Source of the DNA: Siphonodentalium dalli
Lineage: Eukaryota; Mollusca; Scaphopoda; Gadilida; Siphonodentaliidae
Reading direction: 5' to 3'
DNA length: 64,000 bases
NCBI GenBank assembly: GCA_032622095.1
Contig: CP136065.1
Location: forward strand, 153,581,577-153,645,576
Shown here: in pieces, positions 11,320-21,879 of the stretch
Layout: the number at the start of each line of letters is the position of its first letter
How positions within the stretch are numbered: position 1 is the stretch's first letter
Notes under the pieces: generated by a model
What the model was told of the DNA's origin: nothing
Databases searched by the model: none
Seen by the model: the letters and a program-made list of their open reading frames with translations, nothing else
Made by a program: the position numbers and the translations under genes

Positions 11320-11572
11320 TTTCTATAGAAGCTGCCATTACACTATACATACCATTTCATTTATCACTCAACTGTTAAAGGAGGTGGGAGTATTTTTCTC
11401 AGCGGTATGCGAATTCGAAGTCTGTCATTCAAACTTTTGCTTGACTTTGTTTAGCAAACAAGTGTTTATATAGAGACTTTCACTTCCTTCAACTTTGGAT
11501 TTTATGCCATGGACTATCATCATAATTTAACAGTGGTAGGTGTACGAATTACAGCTTTCAATTACAACATTT
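11320..11572 (+). repeat. Duplicated ~250-bp segment, copy 2
   Basis: Direct repeat of 10785-11045 with small deletions. CTTGACTTTG replaces CTGTGACTTTG, and the TTATAATACTAG stretch is lost, which shifts any reading frame. The terminal GTGGTAGGTGTACG is kept. The spacer between copies (11046-11319) is not repeated. Confidence 0.6.
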
Positions 11573-12052
11573 TTATCTACTTTTTGAACAGATAGGCTCC
11601 AAACAGGTCAATACTATTTTGACTCTGTCTTTAAAAGATTATCGAACCTAAATTTTACTGAGAAATTATGTCAGTCATTATTGCATATATTTCATAGTCA
11701 TTTGTGGAATTATTAAAGTTATTGACTAAAGTTAAATATTTATAACACAAAATGGCCTCAAAATACTTGGGGAAAAAATAAACATGTTGTTGAATTTAAG
11801 TTGGGTTGTTTTATGAACAAACTCAACATAAAACAATACTTCAGATAGCAACCAGAATTTTCAGGTACTTGCAAGTATCTCAGAATGGAAACACTGCAAT
11901 ATAAAATGTTATTTCTGTTAAGTTTTTCTTTACTGCTATTTCCCCTGTGAATTCTAGTCTGAAATGGTTCTAAGTTTCAAGGCCTTTTTGTAAAGTTATT
12001 AGAAATCTGTACAATATTTTTAAACAGTTTAGAATTTTAGAATGGGCACTTT

Positions 12053-12054
<2 letters not shown>
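11573..12054. other. No gene seen
   Basis: Unique AT-rich sequence ahead of a dinucleotide repeat. Confidence 0.5.

Positions 12055-12087
<33 letters not shown>
12055..12087. repeat. (AT)n microsatellite
   Basis: About 15 alternating AT units. Confidence 0.95.
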
Positions 12088-12090
<3 letters not shown>

Positions 12091-13520
12091 TTCAACATTC
12101 AGTTTAAATCCCCCTCCCCACCCCCACAACAGGTCAGATTATTATTTATTGCATGAACATTTCTCAGGTTTCTGTATGGCTTCCATGGTCTCCCATGCCA
12201 ATAAATTTCATTGCTCTGTTATCAGTGAAGCCAAAGCTTTTTTCACCATAAAATTTTAATTGACAAGTCCTGGCAAATTGATTTTCAATACTGCTTTGGC
12301 AAAGCACATACTGGAAATCACTCGAAGTCACACCGATGTGTAAATTATCCATGATAACAAAATGCATTTTACAGTGACACGTGAATATTGGAGACCCATA
12401 AAGTAGATTTCCATTGAATCCATTAAAGAGAGTAAACATAATAAATCTATTAAGTATGACCTACAGTTTCATAATAGGCCATTAGTGGTGACTGCGGACA
12501 ATATGTTTGTGGCCATTGGCCATACATTGTATGTATGGTGAAAACCTATGCCTATATAGAGAGGGTTTCCAAAGAATTTCAAGGCCATTTCATGAACATT
12601 TTCAATGGTATCCATGGCGTTATTTTCTTAAATTCCAAGGGTATTTGTTGAAAACTTCCAAGTTTTTTTTTTAGACCAATAATCAATATTATTCAAGGGC
12701 CTGATAGCAATTTAAGCACATTCCACGCCTTGAATGGTCAAATTCAGTGATATTCCAGTCTTTCAAAGCCCCAAAGGAACACTATTAAATTTCAGTTCAA
12801 TCATCCTAGGTTTTATACTTTGATTCCATGGTTCAGCAAGTTCATTCTAAAAAGATAGAGTTCATTAACAGAATTTGTTGAATTATCCCTTCATTAGGAC
12901 CAGAAATTATCATGGGAAAGTAATGACAGCACAGAATTTAAAGCAAGCAATACAGATACCCAAAGGAGATTTAATTCCAAATTTGTAATCACCACCTTGC
13001 TTCTAACATTCACCCATCTGCACCACGCAGTGCATATCATCAGAATAGGATTGTTTTTATTCAGGGGCATTTTTCCATACTTTTAGAGAATTTTAACTAC
13101 TGCAACACAATCCTAATTTGCTTGACATTTTACAAATATTTTCATCAAATTAAATGACATCATTTGACCTTTGTTGGCATATAGCTGCAAGTTGATTTAA
13201 TCTGTGTAAATATCAGTGAAAAATACAGTAGTACAAGAATGTAGCATTTAGACTAAACTGCTGCCTGCTGGGGCAAATTTTGTAAATAAATGACAAAGGA
13301 TGCACTGGCAACATTTCATGGTAGAGGCGCCATTGCACCTATTTTTATATTAACCCCTTTAATTGGTGAATAACACAGACAAGCTTGTAATATAACACTT
13401 ATATGATTGATATATCATAGTAAGATATTGCCTATATACATAATGACTGCTGTAATAAATAGAGGATCTACAATGAGTCCCCAGTTTATAGCGGAATTTA
13501 CAAAACAAGTCCAGTAAATT
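12088..13520. other. No gene seen
   Basis: Unique AT-rich sequence. The 91-codon open stretch on the minus strand (12164-12439) shows no domain, splice context or composition that supports it as coding. Confidence 0.45.
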
Positions 13521-13708
13521 AGGGAGGCTCGCATATATATAAGAGAATACATTGGCCTATTTAATACTATATTTGCCTTGACATTGCAAGCCAGTGCATT
13601 CTCTTATATATGCAAGGCTCCCTATGGGATACTCGCATATATAAGAGAATGCACTGGCACAGGATCATTAATGCTGCACCAACGCAGCTCCTGTCATGAA
13701 AGGGTTAA
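13521..13708. mobile_element. TTAA MITE family A, left end lost
   Basis: Starts within the first hairpin (GGGAGGCTCGCATATATATA). It has the full second hairpin and ends TCATGAAAGGGTTAA. Confidence 0.8.
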
Positions 13709-13886
13709 AAGCGATTAAGAAAAAGTTGTGGTAGTTCGGTATTCAGTGTACTTCATGGCGAAGAGAGAATTTTCAAAAAATATGTCACCAATAAATATAA
13801 AATTTAATATGTTTCATTTAAAATGTAGTGTTCCATAATTTTGAATAGCACAAATTCTTCACATTGTCTGTTCACAGAAGTAAATA

Positions 13887-14058
13887 AAGTAATGCCCTAA
13901 ATAATTGACTCCTTAACTACAGCAGAATTATGGGTATTAACTTTTCAGGATTTATGGCTTGTCCGATGAATGGCAACAAGCCATATTTCCGACTAAATCC
14001 TGAAAAGTTACCCATAATTGTGCTGTGGTTAAGGAGTCGATTATTTAGGGCATTACTG
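13887..14058. mobile_element. Mariner-like MITE family B
   Basis: TA flanks. The left terminus is AAGTAATGCCC (CAG changed to AAG) and the right terminus is GGGCATTACTG. The left arm has lost the stretch around GTCGGAAATATGG. Confidence 0.8.
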
Positions 14059-14249
14059 TAGTTCTGTAGTTTCAGAGTTGACACAGATTTGGAAAAACCA
14101 CACTGGAATTTCTGATAATCCAGAAACTTCACAAAAAATCCAGTCATATGATGAACAGCAAGATGAGAATTTATGGATTGAAGGACGAAAAACCCTGCAA
14201 TTCAAAAAGTTACATATAAAAGCTCTCACAGTCATCAGAATTCTCAGTG

Positions 14250-14507
14250 TTAATACTTTCTTTACTATTAAATACTAATTTACGAGTTGTTCCCATCGGA
14301 ATGTACATATAATAAGTTCAACAAACAACCATAGGTCATTTGTTGAACTTATTATCTGAACATTTCCCTCCGATAAATTGGACTCCTTCTGTACTTTTAT
14401 TATCTGCTTATTTTTCTTGAAAACCCCCCTCCAGATGAGAAATAGACCATTCCAGTGTACAGTCTTATAAATAAGTTGGAGAATCCATTTAGTATAGAAA
14501 AGGTTAA
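14250..14507. mobile_element. TTAA MITE family C
   Basis: TTAATACTTTCTTTACTA at the left and AGTATAGAAAAGGTTAA at the right. An internal hairpin (ATAAGTTCAACAAACAACC..GTCATTTGTTGAACTTAT) lies near 14310-14350. Confidence 0.8.
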
Positions 14508-14980
14508 TGTTCTCAAACAAGCACAGTTGCATGGGCAGACACCAAGGAACTTTGCGGATACACAAATAACATAAACTGATTACGAATGATAATACTCTCA
14601 TTAAAGTATGTATATCAGCAGCATAATCGAGTATTCAGGAAAGAAATCAATTTCGGTTATGTTTAGCAAAGCCAATATGGCGTGTAATTAGCGTCAACTC
14701 TACCTTATTATATATTCGGCTCCACGAAGTCGTAATACGCATGGTGGCAACAAAACTTCTATGAATAAGATACCTGATTTCATAACGATAAAGCAGTCAC
14801 TACAAAACTGATTAACAATCTGATAGAATCTGTTGAAGAAAATTTTGGTTTAATGAGTGGCAAATAGTCACACTCTTTTTTTAAATCACAGATAGCGTTT
14901 TAGACTTTTGATTTTACAGAAATGTCACCGATTTTATCAATAAGAAATATTGTTTGTGCTGGGAAAGATTGATAGAATGG
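14508..14980. other. No gene seen
   Basis: Unique sequence, AT-rich, no repeat noticed. Confidence 0.5.
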
Positions 14981-15413
14981 CAAGGCTGCAAATAATGTGT
15001 CTGTCATTTGCAGAATGAGGTCCCTCGAGGGTGAATTTTAATAGTGATGCTATCCCGCTGTGCATCACCAAATTCACCCTCTGGAAACTCATTCTGCATA
15101 GGCCTCATCTCCTGGGAAGTATCTATAGTCTCAAATTAACATTGTTTTTAGTTGCTTTTTCCCTTCTGGGAAGTTTCTATATCCCCTAATTTGAAGAAGA
15201 TAAAATGCATTTATAATCGAAGCAATTAATAGGTGAACATCACCAACTTCAAGCTAAACCAAGGTCTCCCACAGCATTTGAGGCCTAAGCAGAATGAGGT
15301 TCACAGAGGGTGAATTTGGTGATGCTAGACCGTTATGCGGGATAGATTCACTATTAAATTCACCAACTGTGGCCCTCATTCTGCAAATTTCAGACACACT
15401 AAATTCAGGCTTG
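14981..15413. mobile_element. hAT-like MITE family G
   Basis: Left end CAAGGCTGCAAATAATGTGT, then CTGTCATTTGCAGAATGAGG and hairpin 1. The interior reads CCTGGGAAGTATCTATAGTC. Hairpin 2, CAGACACACTAAATTCAGGC and TTG close it. No clear 8-bp duplication here, probably decayed. Confidence 0.8.
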
Positions 15414-15440
15414 ACTATCAACAGACACACGACTATTATA

Positions 15441-15670
15441 TTAACCCTTTCTATACTCAATACTCATTGATGAGTAGTTCCTTATGAAAAATGTTCAGAT
15501 AATAATTAAGTTCACCGTTTGTTGAACTTATTATCTGAACATTTCCCACCAAAGAATATGAATCCTTCTACACTTGTATTATCTTTTCGTCATACTCATT
15601 TTACCTGAACATCCCTCCAAATAACAATGGACTATTCCCATGAATACTTTTATAACTGGGTGAGAGATAC
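15441..15670. mobile_element. TTAA MITE family C, right end lost
   Basis: Starts TTAACCCTTTCTATACTCAA. It contains the GAACTTATTATCTGAACATT arm and the body in the same orientation as 5365. The terminus after AACTGGGTGAGAG is missing. Confidence 0.75.
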
Positions 15671-16601
15671 TTGAAAGTGCTTTTATAAAATGCTATTTTT
15701 GTGCTACAATCTTGTCTTTTCGTCAGTTATGTAACTAATATGTTCCAACTCTGATCAGGAAATGCCTTTATAAAACTGGAAATTCTGCCACTTGCCCTTA
15801 GGTGGGAATCCCTGTGATTTGAAAAAGCATCATTTTTTTTCTTTTTCTGTCTGATGTTCAATATTGTTCAAAGTCCCTCTTCTGATCCAAATTGATTGTG
15901 CCAAATCGACAAAAATATATCATTTGACTTGTATCTGTTTTATATACTTCATTTTAAAGGAAACAGTTTATAGGCAAAAATGAACTAACTTTTAAAATAG
16001 CTCTTTATCTGCCACCATAGGCCCCCTGGACTGTGGTGCCCCTGTTTTTGGCTTACCATATACCATGATTGTGCCAAATAAACATAAATATATCCTTTAA
16101 ACTTTAACATGGATCCTTCTGACCCCAAAGGAAACTAATATCCTGACAAACTGAACTTTGACTTTTAAAAACACTTGTTAGCGCTGCCAGACATACAAAG
16201 TCCTCCAATAAGAGGACCAGGGACCCTTGAACAATGTCCCAATCAGAGTTCATGAAATTGTTGAGATTTCACGAGCCAGCGATCATGAGGAGAGACAGTA
16301 ATTGCGGCCATTGCTCCCAGGTAATGATGGGTCTCGAGTTTCAATGGCAAATTAACTGAAATCTGTCTTGTTTGCCCAGGAAGTGAGCATCTTGTTTGCT
16401 TTCGCATCAGAAACTGATTGTATTTCCTAGCATGAATAACTACAGTTATTTTCGAATTAGGACACTGGAGGTGAATAATAATCTGTATTTAAATGGACCA
16501 GTCTGGGACATCAACATCATGTAGACATGATTCAAATTGACTTCATGATATTACCCATTGGTGCTAAAGTCATTTAAAATGTTTAATTGACCGTATTGTT
16601 C
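15671..16601. other. No gene; weak tandem duplication
   Basis: GATTGTGCCAAATCGACAAA (15895) recurs as GATTGTGCCAAATAAACATA (16067). In both, AAAGGAAAC.. and GAACT..ACTTTTAAAA follow, suggesting an old ~172-bp duplication. Otherwise unique. Confidence 0.4.
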
Positions 16602-16645
16602 AGGCCTCAGAATAGGTTGCCGAACATTTGCAAGAATGAGGTCCA
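16602..16645. repeat. Family G left-end fragment
   Basis: CAGGCCTCAGAATAGGTTGC then ATTTGCAAGAATGAGGTCC matches the CAGGCCTGAGAATATGGTGC subfamily terminus (compare 38101). Nothing further is preserved. Confidence 0.5.
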
Positions 16646-16720
16646 CGAAGACAAGAAAATTCAGAAGTATCGCACTTAACAATTTGCAACATTATTTTTT
16701 ATCAGAAGCATTTCAACTCA

Positions 16721-16969
16721 TTACTCTTCCATGACTGGAGCTTCCTGGAATGTTGCAAAAAACATGTGCCAATGCATTCTTATATATATGCGAGTCTCCC
16801 ATATGGAGCCTCGCATATAAAAGAATACATAGGCCTAACAATATTTAACTTGACCTTGAAACCCATTGCATTCTCTTATATATGCGAGGCTCCCTTTGGG
16901 AGACTCGCATATATAAGAGAATGCACTGGCACATGATCTTTAATGCTGCATCTGCCATGAAAGGGTTAA
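16721..16969. mobile_element. TTAA MITE family A
   Basis: Left end decayed (TTACTCTTCCATGACTGG), right end CATGAAAGGGTTAA. Both hairpin blocks are present. The first has lost a few bases of TATATAAG. Confidence 0.85.
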
Positions 16970-17091
16970 GCTGTCACAGATAGGAACAAAGAGAGCCCAC
17001 CAAGCATTAAAAAAAATCCTGAAATTTTCAACATTTTATAAAAAAAATACTGGAAAAATACATTTAGTTTCCCATGAACCAACCAGAGTTG

Positions 17092-17213
17092 CAGTCCTCG
17101 AAATTGACCATAGCAATAGGCAATGCTGTGTGAAATGCCATGACAGCATGTGGAATCCAACATGCCACAACATTAAATTTGCAGAGGAACATTTTTCCTA
17201 ACTTCGAGGGCTG
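17092..17213. mobile_element. Small hAT-like MITE family Q
   Basis: Starts CAGTCCTCGAAATTGACC and ends CTAACTTCGAGGGCTG. GAGTTG directly flanks both ends, suggesting a target duplication. CAGCCCTCGAAATT-type termini are typical of hAT-like elements in my knowledge. A relative is at 49010-49110. Confidence 0.65.
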
Positions 17214-17700
17214 GAGTTGAATGAACAGTTTCGCACCAAGTTGCCAGGACTGAACCAAGGTGCAATTCTATAAAACATCAATTTTAATATAACTCACCTA
17301 AGAGGCCCACTTTCACTCGAAAGGAGCAAATACTTCTAATTATAATTTATCAGACGCATTGCATCTTGTTTCAAAAGTCAGATGACTATATGTGATGTCA
17401 AATATCTTTGTGTGCAACTCTTCATCTGCGTTCAATTCTCGAATGTCTCTTCCAATGAGGCGGGGTTAAGTGTAGAACCCCCAGCTTGAGTGGGAGACCA
17501 ATTATGTCAAGTGCATTTGTCTAAGTGGGCACGTAAGTCGTACCAGACATCACTGATTTGTTTAGAATGTTTCAAACTGCAGATAGTAATGCACTTATGG
17601 AGAGGCAATGTGTTCAGAATTTAATGTTTAGTTTCCACATGAAGCCAATTCTCAGGTGAACAGAACAGAGGCCGATTCGGTTTCTGTTTATATCTTCATG
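17214..17700. other. No gene seen
   Basis: Unique sequence with no supported feature. Confidence 0.5.
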
Positions 17701-17969
17701 GAAGCCCTTCCATGACTGGTGTTTCCAAAAAATTTGTGAAAACCCTGTGCCAATGCATTCTCTTATATATATATATGCGAGTCTTCCATAGCGTAGGGAG
17801 CCTCGCATATATAAGAGAATGCATTGGCCTAACAATATCTACTAGTACCTTGTATTAAAGCCAGTGGATTCTCTTATATAGGCAAGCCTCTCTATGGGAT
17901 ATATATAAGAGAATGCACTGGCATAGGGTCTATAATGCATCAGTGCAGCTCCCGTCATGAAAGGGTTAA
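17701..17969. mobile_element. TTAA MITE family A
   Basis: The left terminus has lost TTAA (GAAGCCCTTCCATGACTGG). The right is TCATGAAAGGGTTAA. Hairpin 1 is expanded by a (TA)n slip (17764-17777), and its tip has GCGTAGG inserted. Confidence 0.85.
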
Positions 17970-18179
17970 AAGACAGACATAAGATGCATTTTTTTTATGA
18001 GAAAAATTAAAGTTAACTCAGCTATTTTAAATATTGAATATAAGAAATTACACAGTGAATATCACAACAGGGTAGATTGGGAGCATTGATAACTGAATAC
18101 TCATCGAATAGTAGTTACTTGATTCCCACTGTTTCTCTGTCTGTCATCTGCTTTATAGTATCTGAACAACCATACAACA

Positions 18180-18590
18180 TGAAACCGTGACCACATTTAA
18201 GGAATGAATGTGTTCACACTAATATGCTCCAACAGCCACAGCACCATACCCCTCAATATAACACATTCAAACTACTTTCATTTATTTTATTTATATAGTT
18301 TTTCTTGATTAATTACTATAAATTCAGAGAAAATAAGTTTATAGCACATATATTCCACTTGTAATCGATCGATTAATTTATGGCCGTGCACTTAAAAACA
18401 TGCCCGGTTTATATTCTCTCTACTGCTTTTAGTCATGTAGGTCATAAAGATGTGAAGTCAGTTGGTATTATAGAATGTATAGTGTGTTTTATTGGGATAT
18501 AAAATGCATGACCCAGTTGGCAGTTGACCAATCACCGAACAGGATTTTGTGTAACACACATGTGCTATGTAAATATTTGAGAATTGTCAT
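18180..18590. repeat. Dispersed repeat family N, copy 1
   Basis: Matches 36160-36710 discontinuously: CACAGCACCATACCCCTCAA, TTTCATTTATTTTATTTATATAG, CTGCTTTTAGTCATGTAGGTC and TGACCCAGTTGGCAGTTGAC followed by CACCGAACAGGATT. The first ~100 bp form a decayed foldback. Class unknown. Confidence 0.6.
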
Positions 18591-18851
18591 CTTCATCCTC
18601 CATGAGTAATATTTTCTCCTGTATATCTTTCTAGTTGATTAGTAAGCATTAGGCATGTAGCCTCGGTATATATGATTATTGATAACAAGACTGTTGGCAT
18701 GTAACTTATAAATGGTGTGGATTATCTTGGCAATCATAACTGTATATATAGATCGACACTAATAAGTAAGGGCAGTCTTAGGATCTGCAGGGATTTGCTA
18801 TGATCGCCCACCAACATGATAGTTTAACCCTTTGGTTCGGTTGATAACGAT

Positions 18852-19103
18852 CAAGCCTTGAAATAGTGTGCCTGTCATTTGCAGAATAAGGTCCCCAGAG
18901 GGTGAATTTAGTGATGCTACCCCACATAGCGGGCTAGCATCACCAAATTCACCCTCTGGGGACCTCATTCTGCTTACACCTCAGCAGAATGAGGTTCCCA
19001 GAGGGTGAATTCAGTGATGCTAGCCCACTATGCGGGGTAGCATCACTAAATTCACCCTCTGGGAACCTCATTCTGCAAATGACACACACTATTTCAAGGC
19101 TTG
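18852..19103. mobile_element. hAT-like MITE family G, compact form
   Basis: Two hairpins (about 18881-18972 and 18983-19075) are joined directly, without the usual ~250-bp interior. Termini are CAAGCCTTGAAATAGTG and CTATTTCAAGGCTTG. The flanks ATAACGAT and GTAATGAT match at 6 of 8 positions, fitting an old 8-bp duplication. It lies 0.45 kb upstream of the BTB coding exon. Confidence 0.85.
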
Positions 19104-19471
19104 GTAATGATACACCCCTGCTACGATATAATACTTATCTCGATTGTTGCTCAAGAAATTATATCTGTATCGCAATTCACTTTAGGCTTAAAAATTATTG
19201 AAATTTTAACCCGCAGTGACAATAGGTGGCCTGTTATATATAAATGATAATTCATTCGTAGGGATGTTTAGCTGATGAGTTCAACAAACATTCTGAGGTG
19301 TGGATCTAAAGGGCCTATGGCTCATTATTCATTACTTTTCATTGCTGCACCCAAATTCAACATTTTATTGTCAATAAAAGTTATCCTCTGGATTCAAATT
19401 TTGAAATTTTATTTGCTTTATATTGTTAATTTAAAAAAAATTATAATGTTCAACTTTCATTTTCTTTGCAG
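19104..19471 (+). other. Intron end upstream of BTB exon
   Basis: AT-rich, ending in the pyrimidine-rich TTTCATTTTCTTTGCAG with AG at 19470-19471. This is a good 3' splice site directly before the BTB exon. The 5' exon partner was not identified. Confidence 0.6.
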
Positions 19472-19514
19472 ACTGATAACATTGAAGCAAGAAGAATTCA
19501 ATAAATTTCCATAA

Positions 19515-19594
19515 ATGTATATTAGGATATGGACCCAGGTGTAGCGAGACCAAATGATGAAAAGATACAAGCCGTGTCCTGCATCCTACCCTGA
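19515..19594 (+). promoter_or_regulatory. Two upstream ORFs in the BTB leader
   Basis: ATG at 19515 opens a 9-codon ORF ending TAG at 19542. ATG at 19529 opens a 21-codon ORF that overlaps the main start and ends at TGA 19592-19594. Both start after the splice acceptor, so they would be in the mRNA. Overlapping uORFs usually lower translation of the main frame; that effect is inferred here. Confidence 0.5.
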
Positions 19595-20681
19595 CCCGTC
19601 TAAACCTCCCGAGGGAGAAGAGGATGATAGCTTCAGTAGCGATGGGAGCAGTAAAAAAGTTAAAACCGCTCAGTCATTCGAAGCACTGTTTGACAATGAG
19701 CAACTCAGTGACGTTGTTCTTAACATCAACAACGGACAGTTCATGTTCAACGCTCATGGAATGATTCTTGGGTTGAAGAGTGAAGTTTTGGCTGTGATGA
19801 TTAATGAACTACCGACGTCAATTAGCGGGAAGCAGGTTCTGTATTTGCAAGAAAGTTATGAATGCAGTTCAATATTCAGCCGGTTTTTATATTTCATATA
19901 CAGTGGTGCAGTGTGGCTCCATAGGGATTATGTTTTGCAGTTACATAACCTTGCGAACAAATATGGAGTTAAATCTTTATTGCATCACTGCGAAGGATAC
20001 ATATTCCAAATTATAAACAATGCTTTCATCACTGGAGATTACTCGCGCACCTTCTCATTGGATATTGTGTGTGATTTATATGAAAATTGTAAAGAATCCA
20101 TGGATATTCAAAACGTCACATTCAAAGTGCTGTGCTCGAGGTTTCAGGAGTTAATTCAGAGTGAACGATGGGCTGTGTGTGCTTGGACACTCGTTCGTGA
20201 GCTACTAAGAAGCAACGAGTGTCAAGCTGATGAAAACATAGTGTTGTCATCGGCAACCGATTGGATGAAGAAAAATAACTTGAATGATAAGTCCCGAATT
20301 GAGGACATACTGACAAATATAAGATATCCACTACTCAACAGACGTGTTCTGTATCATCTGCAGAAAAACTCGGCATTTAAAAATTTTCCGAGGGTGCAAT
20401 CTTTGGTTGATGGTGCAATACGTTATCACTGTTTCAAAGAGCTACAGGAAGCATCCAATGAGTTTGTCGGAATTCAGTATGAGTCTCGGCTTCCGTGTGT
20501 TGTTCCTTTGTTGACTAGTATCTTCAATTCCAATAATGATGCCGTTAATAACAACAACATTATAAACAATGGCCACTACACCGAGGTACAGGCCAACGCA
20601 TGTAATGGCAACGTTATTCCGGAAACTCACTCCCTTCAGAGTTCCTATTCAAGTTTGTCTTCACCAATGGATCACAGATAG
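19554..20681 (+). CDS. BTB-BACK domain protein, BTBD17-like
   Basis: 375 codons in one exon. Residues 1-45 are a low-complexity Pro/Glu/Asp/Ser leader with a KKVK basic patch and no signal peptide. Residues ~46-150 form a BTB/POZ domain: LSDVVL at 51-56, FNAHGMIL at 65-72, YSGAVWL at 116-122 and LHNLANKYGVKSL at 130-142. Residues ~150-285 fit a BACK domain, ending in an IRYPLL motif. The tail (320-375) is Asn- and Ser-rich. The HNLANKYGV and IRYP motifs and their spacing fit BTBD17 and the BTB-BACK part of galectin-3-binding protein. Vertebrate BTBD17 is about 100 residues longer and has a secretion signal and a further C-terminal domain, both missing here. BTB domains mediate dimerisation and often recruit cullin-3; the molecular role here is not established. 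The start is set by an in-frame TAG four codons upstream; a second Met follows at once. A splice acceptor precedes the exon and a poly(A) signal follows. Confidence 0.9.
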   Translation: MMKRYKPCPASYPDPSKPPEGEEDDSFSSDGSSKKVKTAQSFEALFDNEQLSDVVLNINNGQFMFNAHGMILGLKSEVLAVMINELPTSISGKQVLYLQESYECSSIFSRFLYFIYSGAVWLHRDYVLQLHNLANKYGVKSLLHHCEGYIFQIINNAFITGDYSRTFSLDIVCDLYENCKESMDIQNVTFKVLCSRFQELIQSERWAVCAWTLVRELLRSNECQADENIVLSSATDWMKKNNLNDKSRIEDILTNIRYPLLNRRVLYHLQKNSAFKNFPRVQSLVDGAIRYHCFKELQEASNEFVGIQYESRLPCVVPLLTSIFNSNNDAVNNNNIINNGHYTEVQANACNGNVIPETHSLQSSYSSLSSPMDHR

Positions 20682-20711
20682 AAAAGAGTTATTTATTATA
20701 TATTCTGTTGA

Positions 20712-20717
20712 AATAAA
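20712..20717 (+). terminator. Poly(A) signal of BTB gene
   Basis: AATAAA 31 bp after the stop codon, giving a very short 3' UTR. Confidence 0.75.
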
Positions 20718-20874
20718 AGTTATATTTGAAGATTAAATTTGAATGTTTTCGGATGATTATTCACAGTTCAATTTTTTGGAAAATTTATCAAGAGAGGGCT
20801 ATGCCCCCATGTGCTCATACCAAACCATACAATGTTTCAATAAACAAAGAGGTCAAAAATGCCATTTCTTACAT

Positions 20875-21195
20875 TGTTTGGTTTGGTTTATTGGAGTTTA
20901 TCGTTGTTTCAGCCACTAGGCCATATCACAGCATCATCAGGTTTGCGAGGAAATACTACATAGGTGGTTAATTTCACCAGGAAATCGCCCAACAGCATGC
21001 ATGCAGAAACCACTGACCCCCAGAATGCACTTGTCCAGATACATTAATCAGAATACCCTCCCTTTACGTAGATCACAAACTCACGTCTATCAGGATTCAA
21101 ACAAGATTTGCCAGTGCTGAATGGCTTACAACGGCCTATTGCACCATGTACCTTACCAACTGAGCCCCTCCTCCTCTCCAAAGCCAAAGTGATGT
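20875..21195 (-). mobile_element. tRNA-derived SINE-like repeat, copy 1
   Basis: On the minus strand the head reads GGCTCAGTTGGTAAGG (A box, 21151-21166). About 50 bp further on is TTGAATCCTGAT (B box, about 21089-21104). Then come TTTGTGATCTACG and a body ending near ATGATGCTGTGATATGGCC. A second copy with the same order lies at 38900-39460. RNA polymerase III box spacing supports a tRNA-derived SINE; the body family is not recognised. Confidence 0.65.
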
Positions 21196-21451
21196 TGCTA
21201 CCTTCTATACTGTGTTTACAGCAAACGTTGGCACAATAATTCACAATTATTTGCATAATCAATTACTAAAGCAGTAGAGGAACAGTATATTTAAGAAATG
21301 AATGGCAGATTCAATATCATGGGACTTCAACTATGAGAAAAATAAACTAGATGAATTCCGAAGGTGTTCAAGTGAAGTTTCCTGAATTTTTCTCGCAGTC
21401 AAAAACCCGACCACATTGATTCTGCTGATTCAATTCAAAGTTTTTATATTG

Positions 21452-21879
21452 TTAACCCTTTCTTTACAAAATACAGTAATGCCATAAATAATCAACTCCT
21501 TGACCACAGCAGAATTATGGGTAACTCTCAGTGAGAGCTTTCCGATGAATGACAACAAGCTACATTTCCAACTAAATCCTGAAAAGTTACCAATAATTCT
21601 GCTGTGGTTAAGGAGTCGATTATTTAGGACATTACTGTACTAATTGAAGAGTAGTTATCTCTTAGGAAATTGTCAGATAATAAGTTCAACAAACGACTAT
21701 GTTAAACTTATTATCTGAAAAATTAATTCCCTCCAATAAATAGGACTCCTTCTGTATTTGTATTATCTGTTGTATGCTTTAATAGTTGTCATGAACAACC
21801 CTCCAGATTAATAATAGACTGTTTCAATGTATACTTTTTATATCTGATGGGAGAATCCATTTAGTATAGAAAAGGGTAA
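21452..21879. mobile_element. TTAA MITE family C carrying a nested family B
   Basis: TTAACCCTTTCTTTAC at the left, AGTATAGAAAAGGGTAA at the right, and hairpin TAAGTTCAACAAACGAC..GTTAAACTTATTATCTG. The family C sequence is interrupted at a TA by the element at 21474-21637 and resumes exactly with CTAATTGAAGAG. Confidence 0.85.
21474..21637. mobile_element. Mariner-like MITE family B nested in C
   Basis: CAGTAATGCCATAAATAATC..AGGACATTACTG with TA on each side, inserted in family C sequence. This confirms the 2-bp TA target duplication. Confidence 0.9.

Noticed and set aside
11264-11473. Small membrane protein gene in the duplicated segment
   Set aside because: The frame is shared with copy 1 only partly and is broken by indels between the copies.
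12164-12439. 91-codon minus-strand frame
   Set aside because: Composition and flanks are ordinary AT-rich intergenic DNA. No acceptor/donor pair or domain found.
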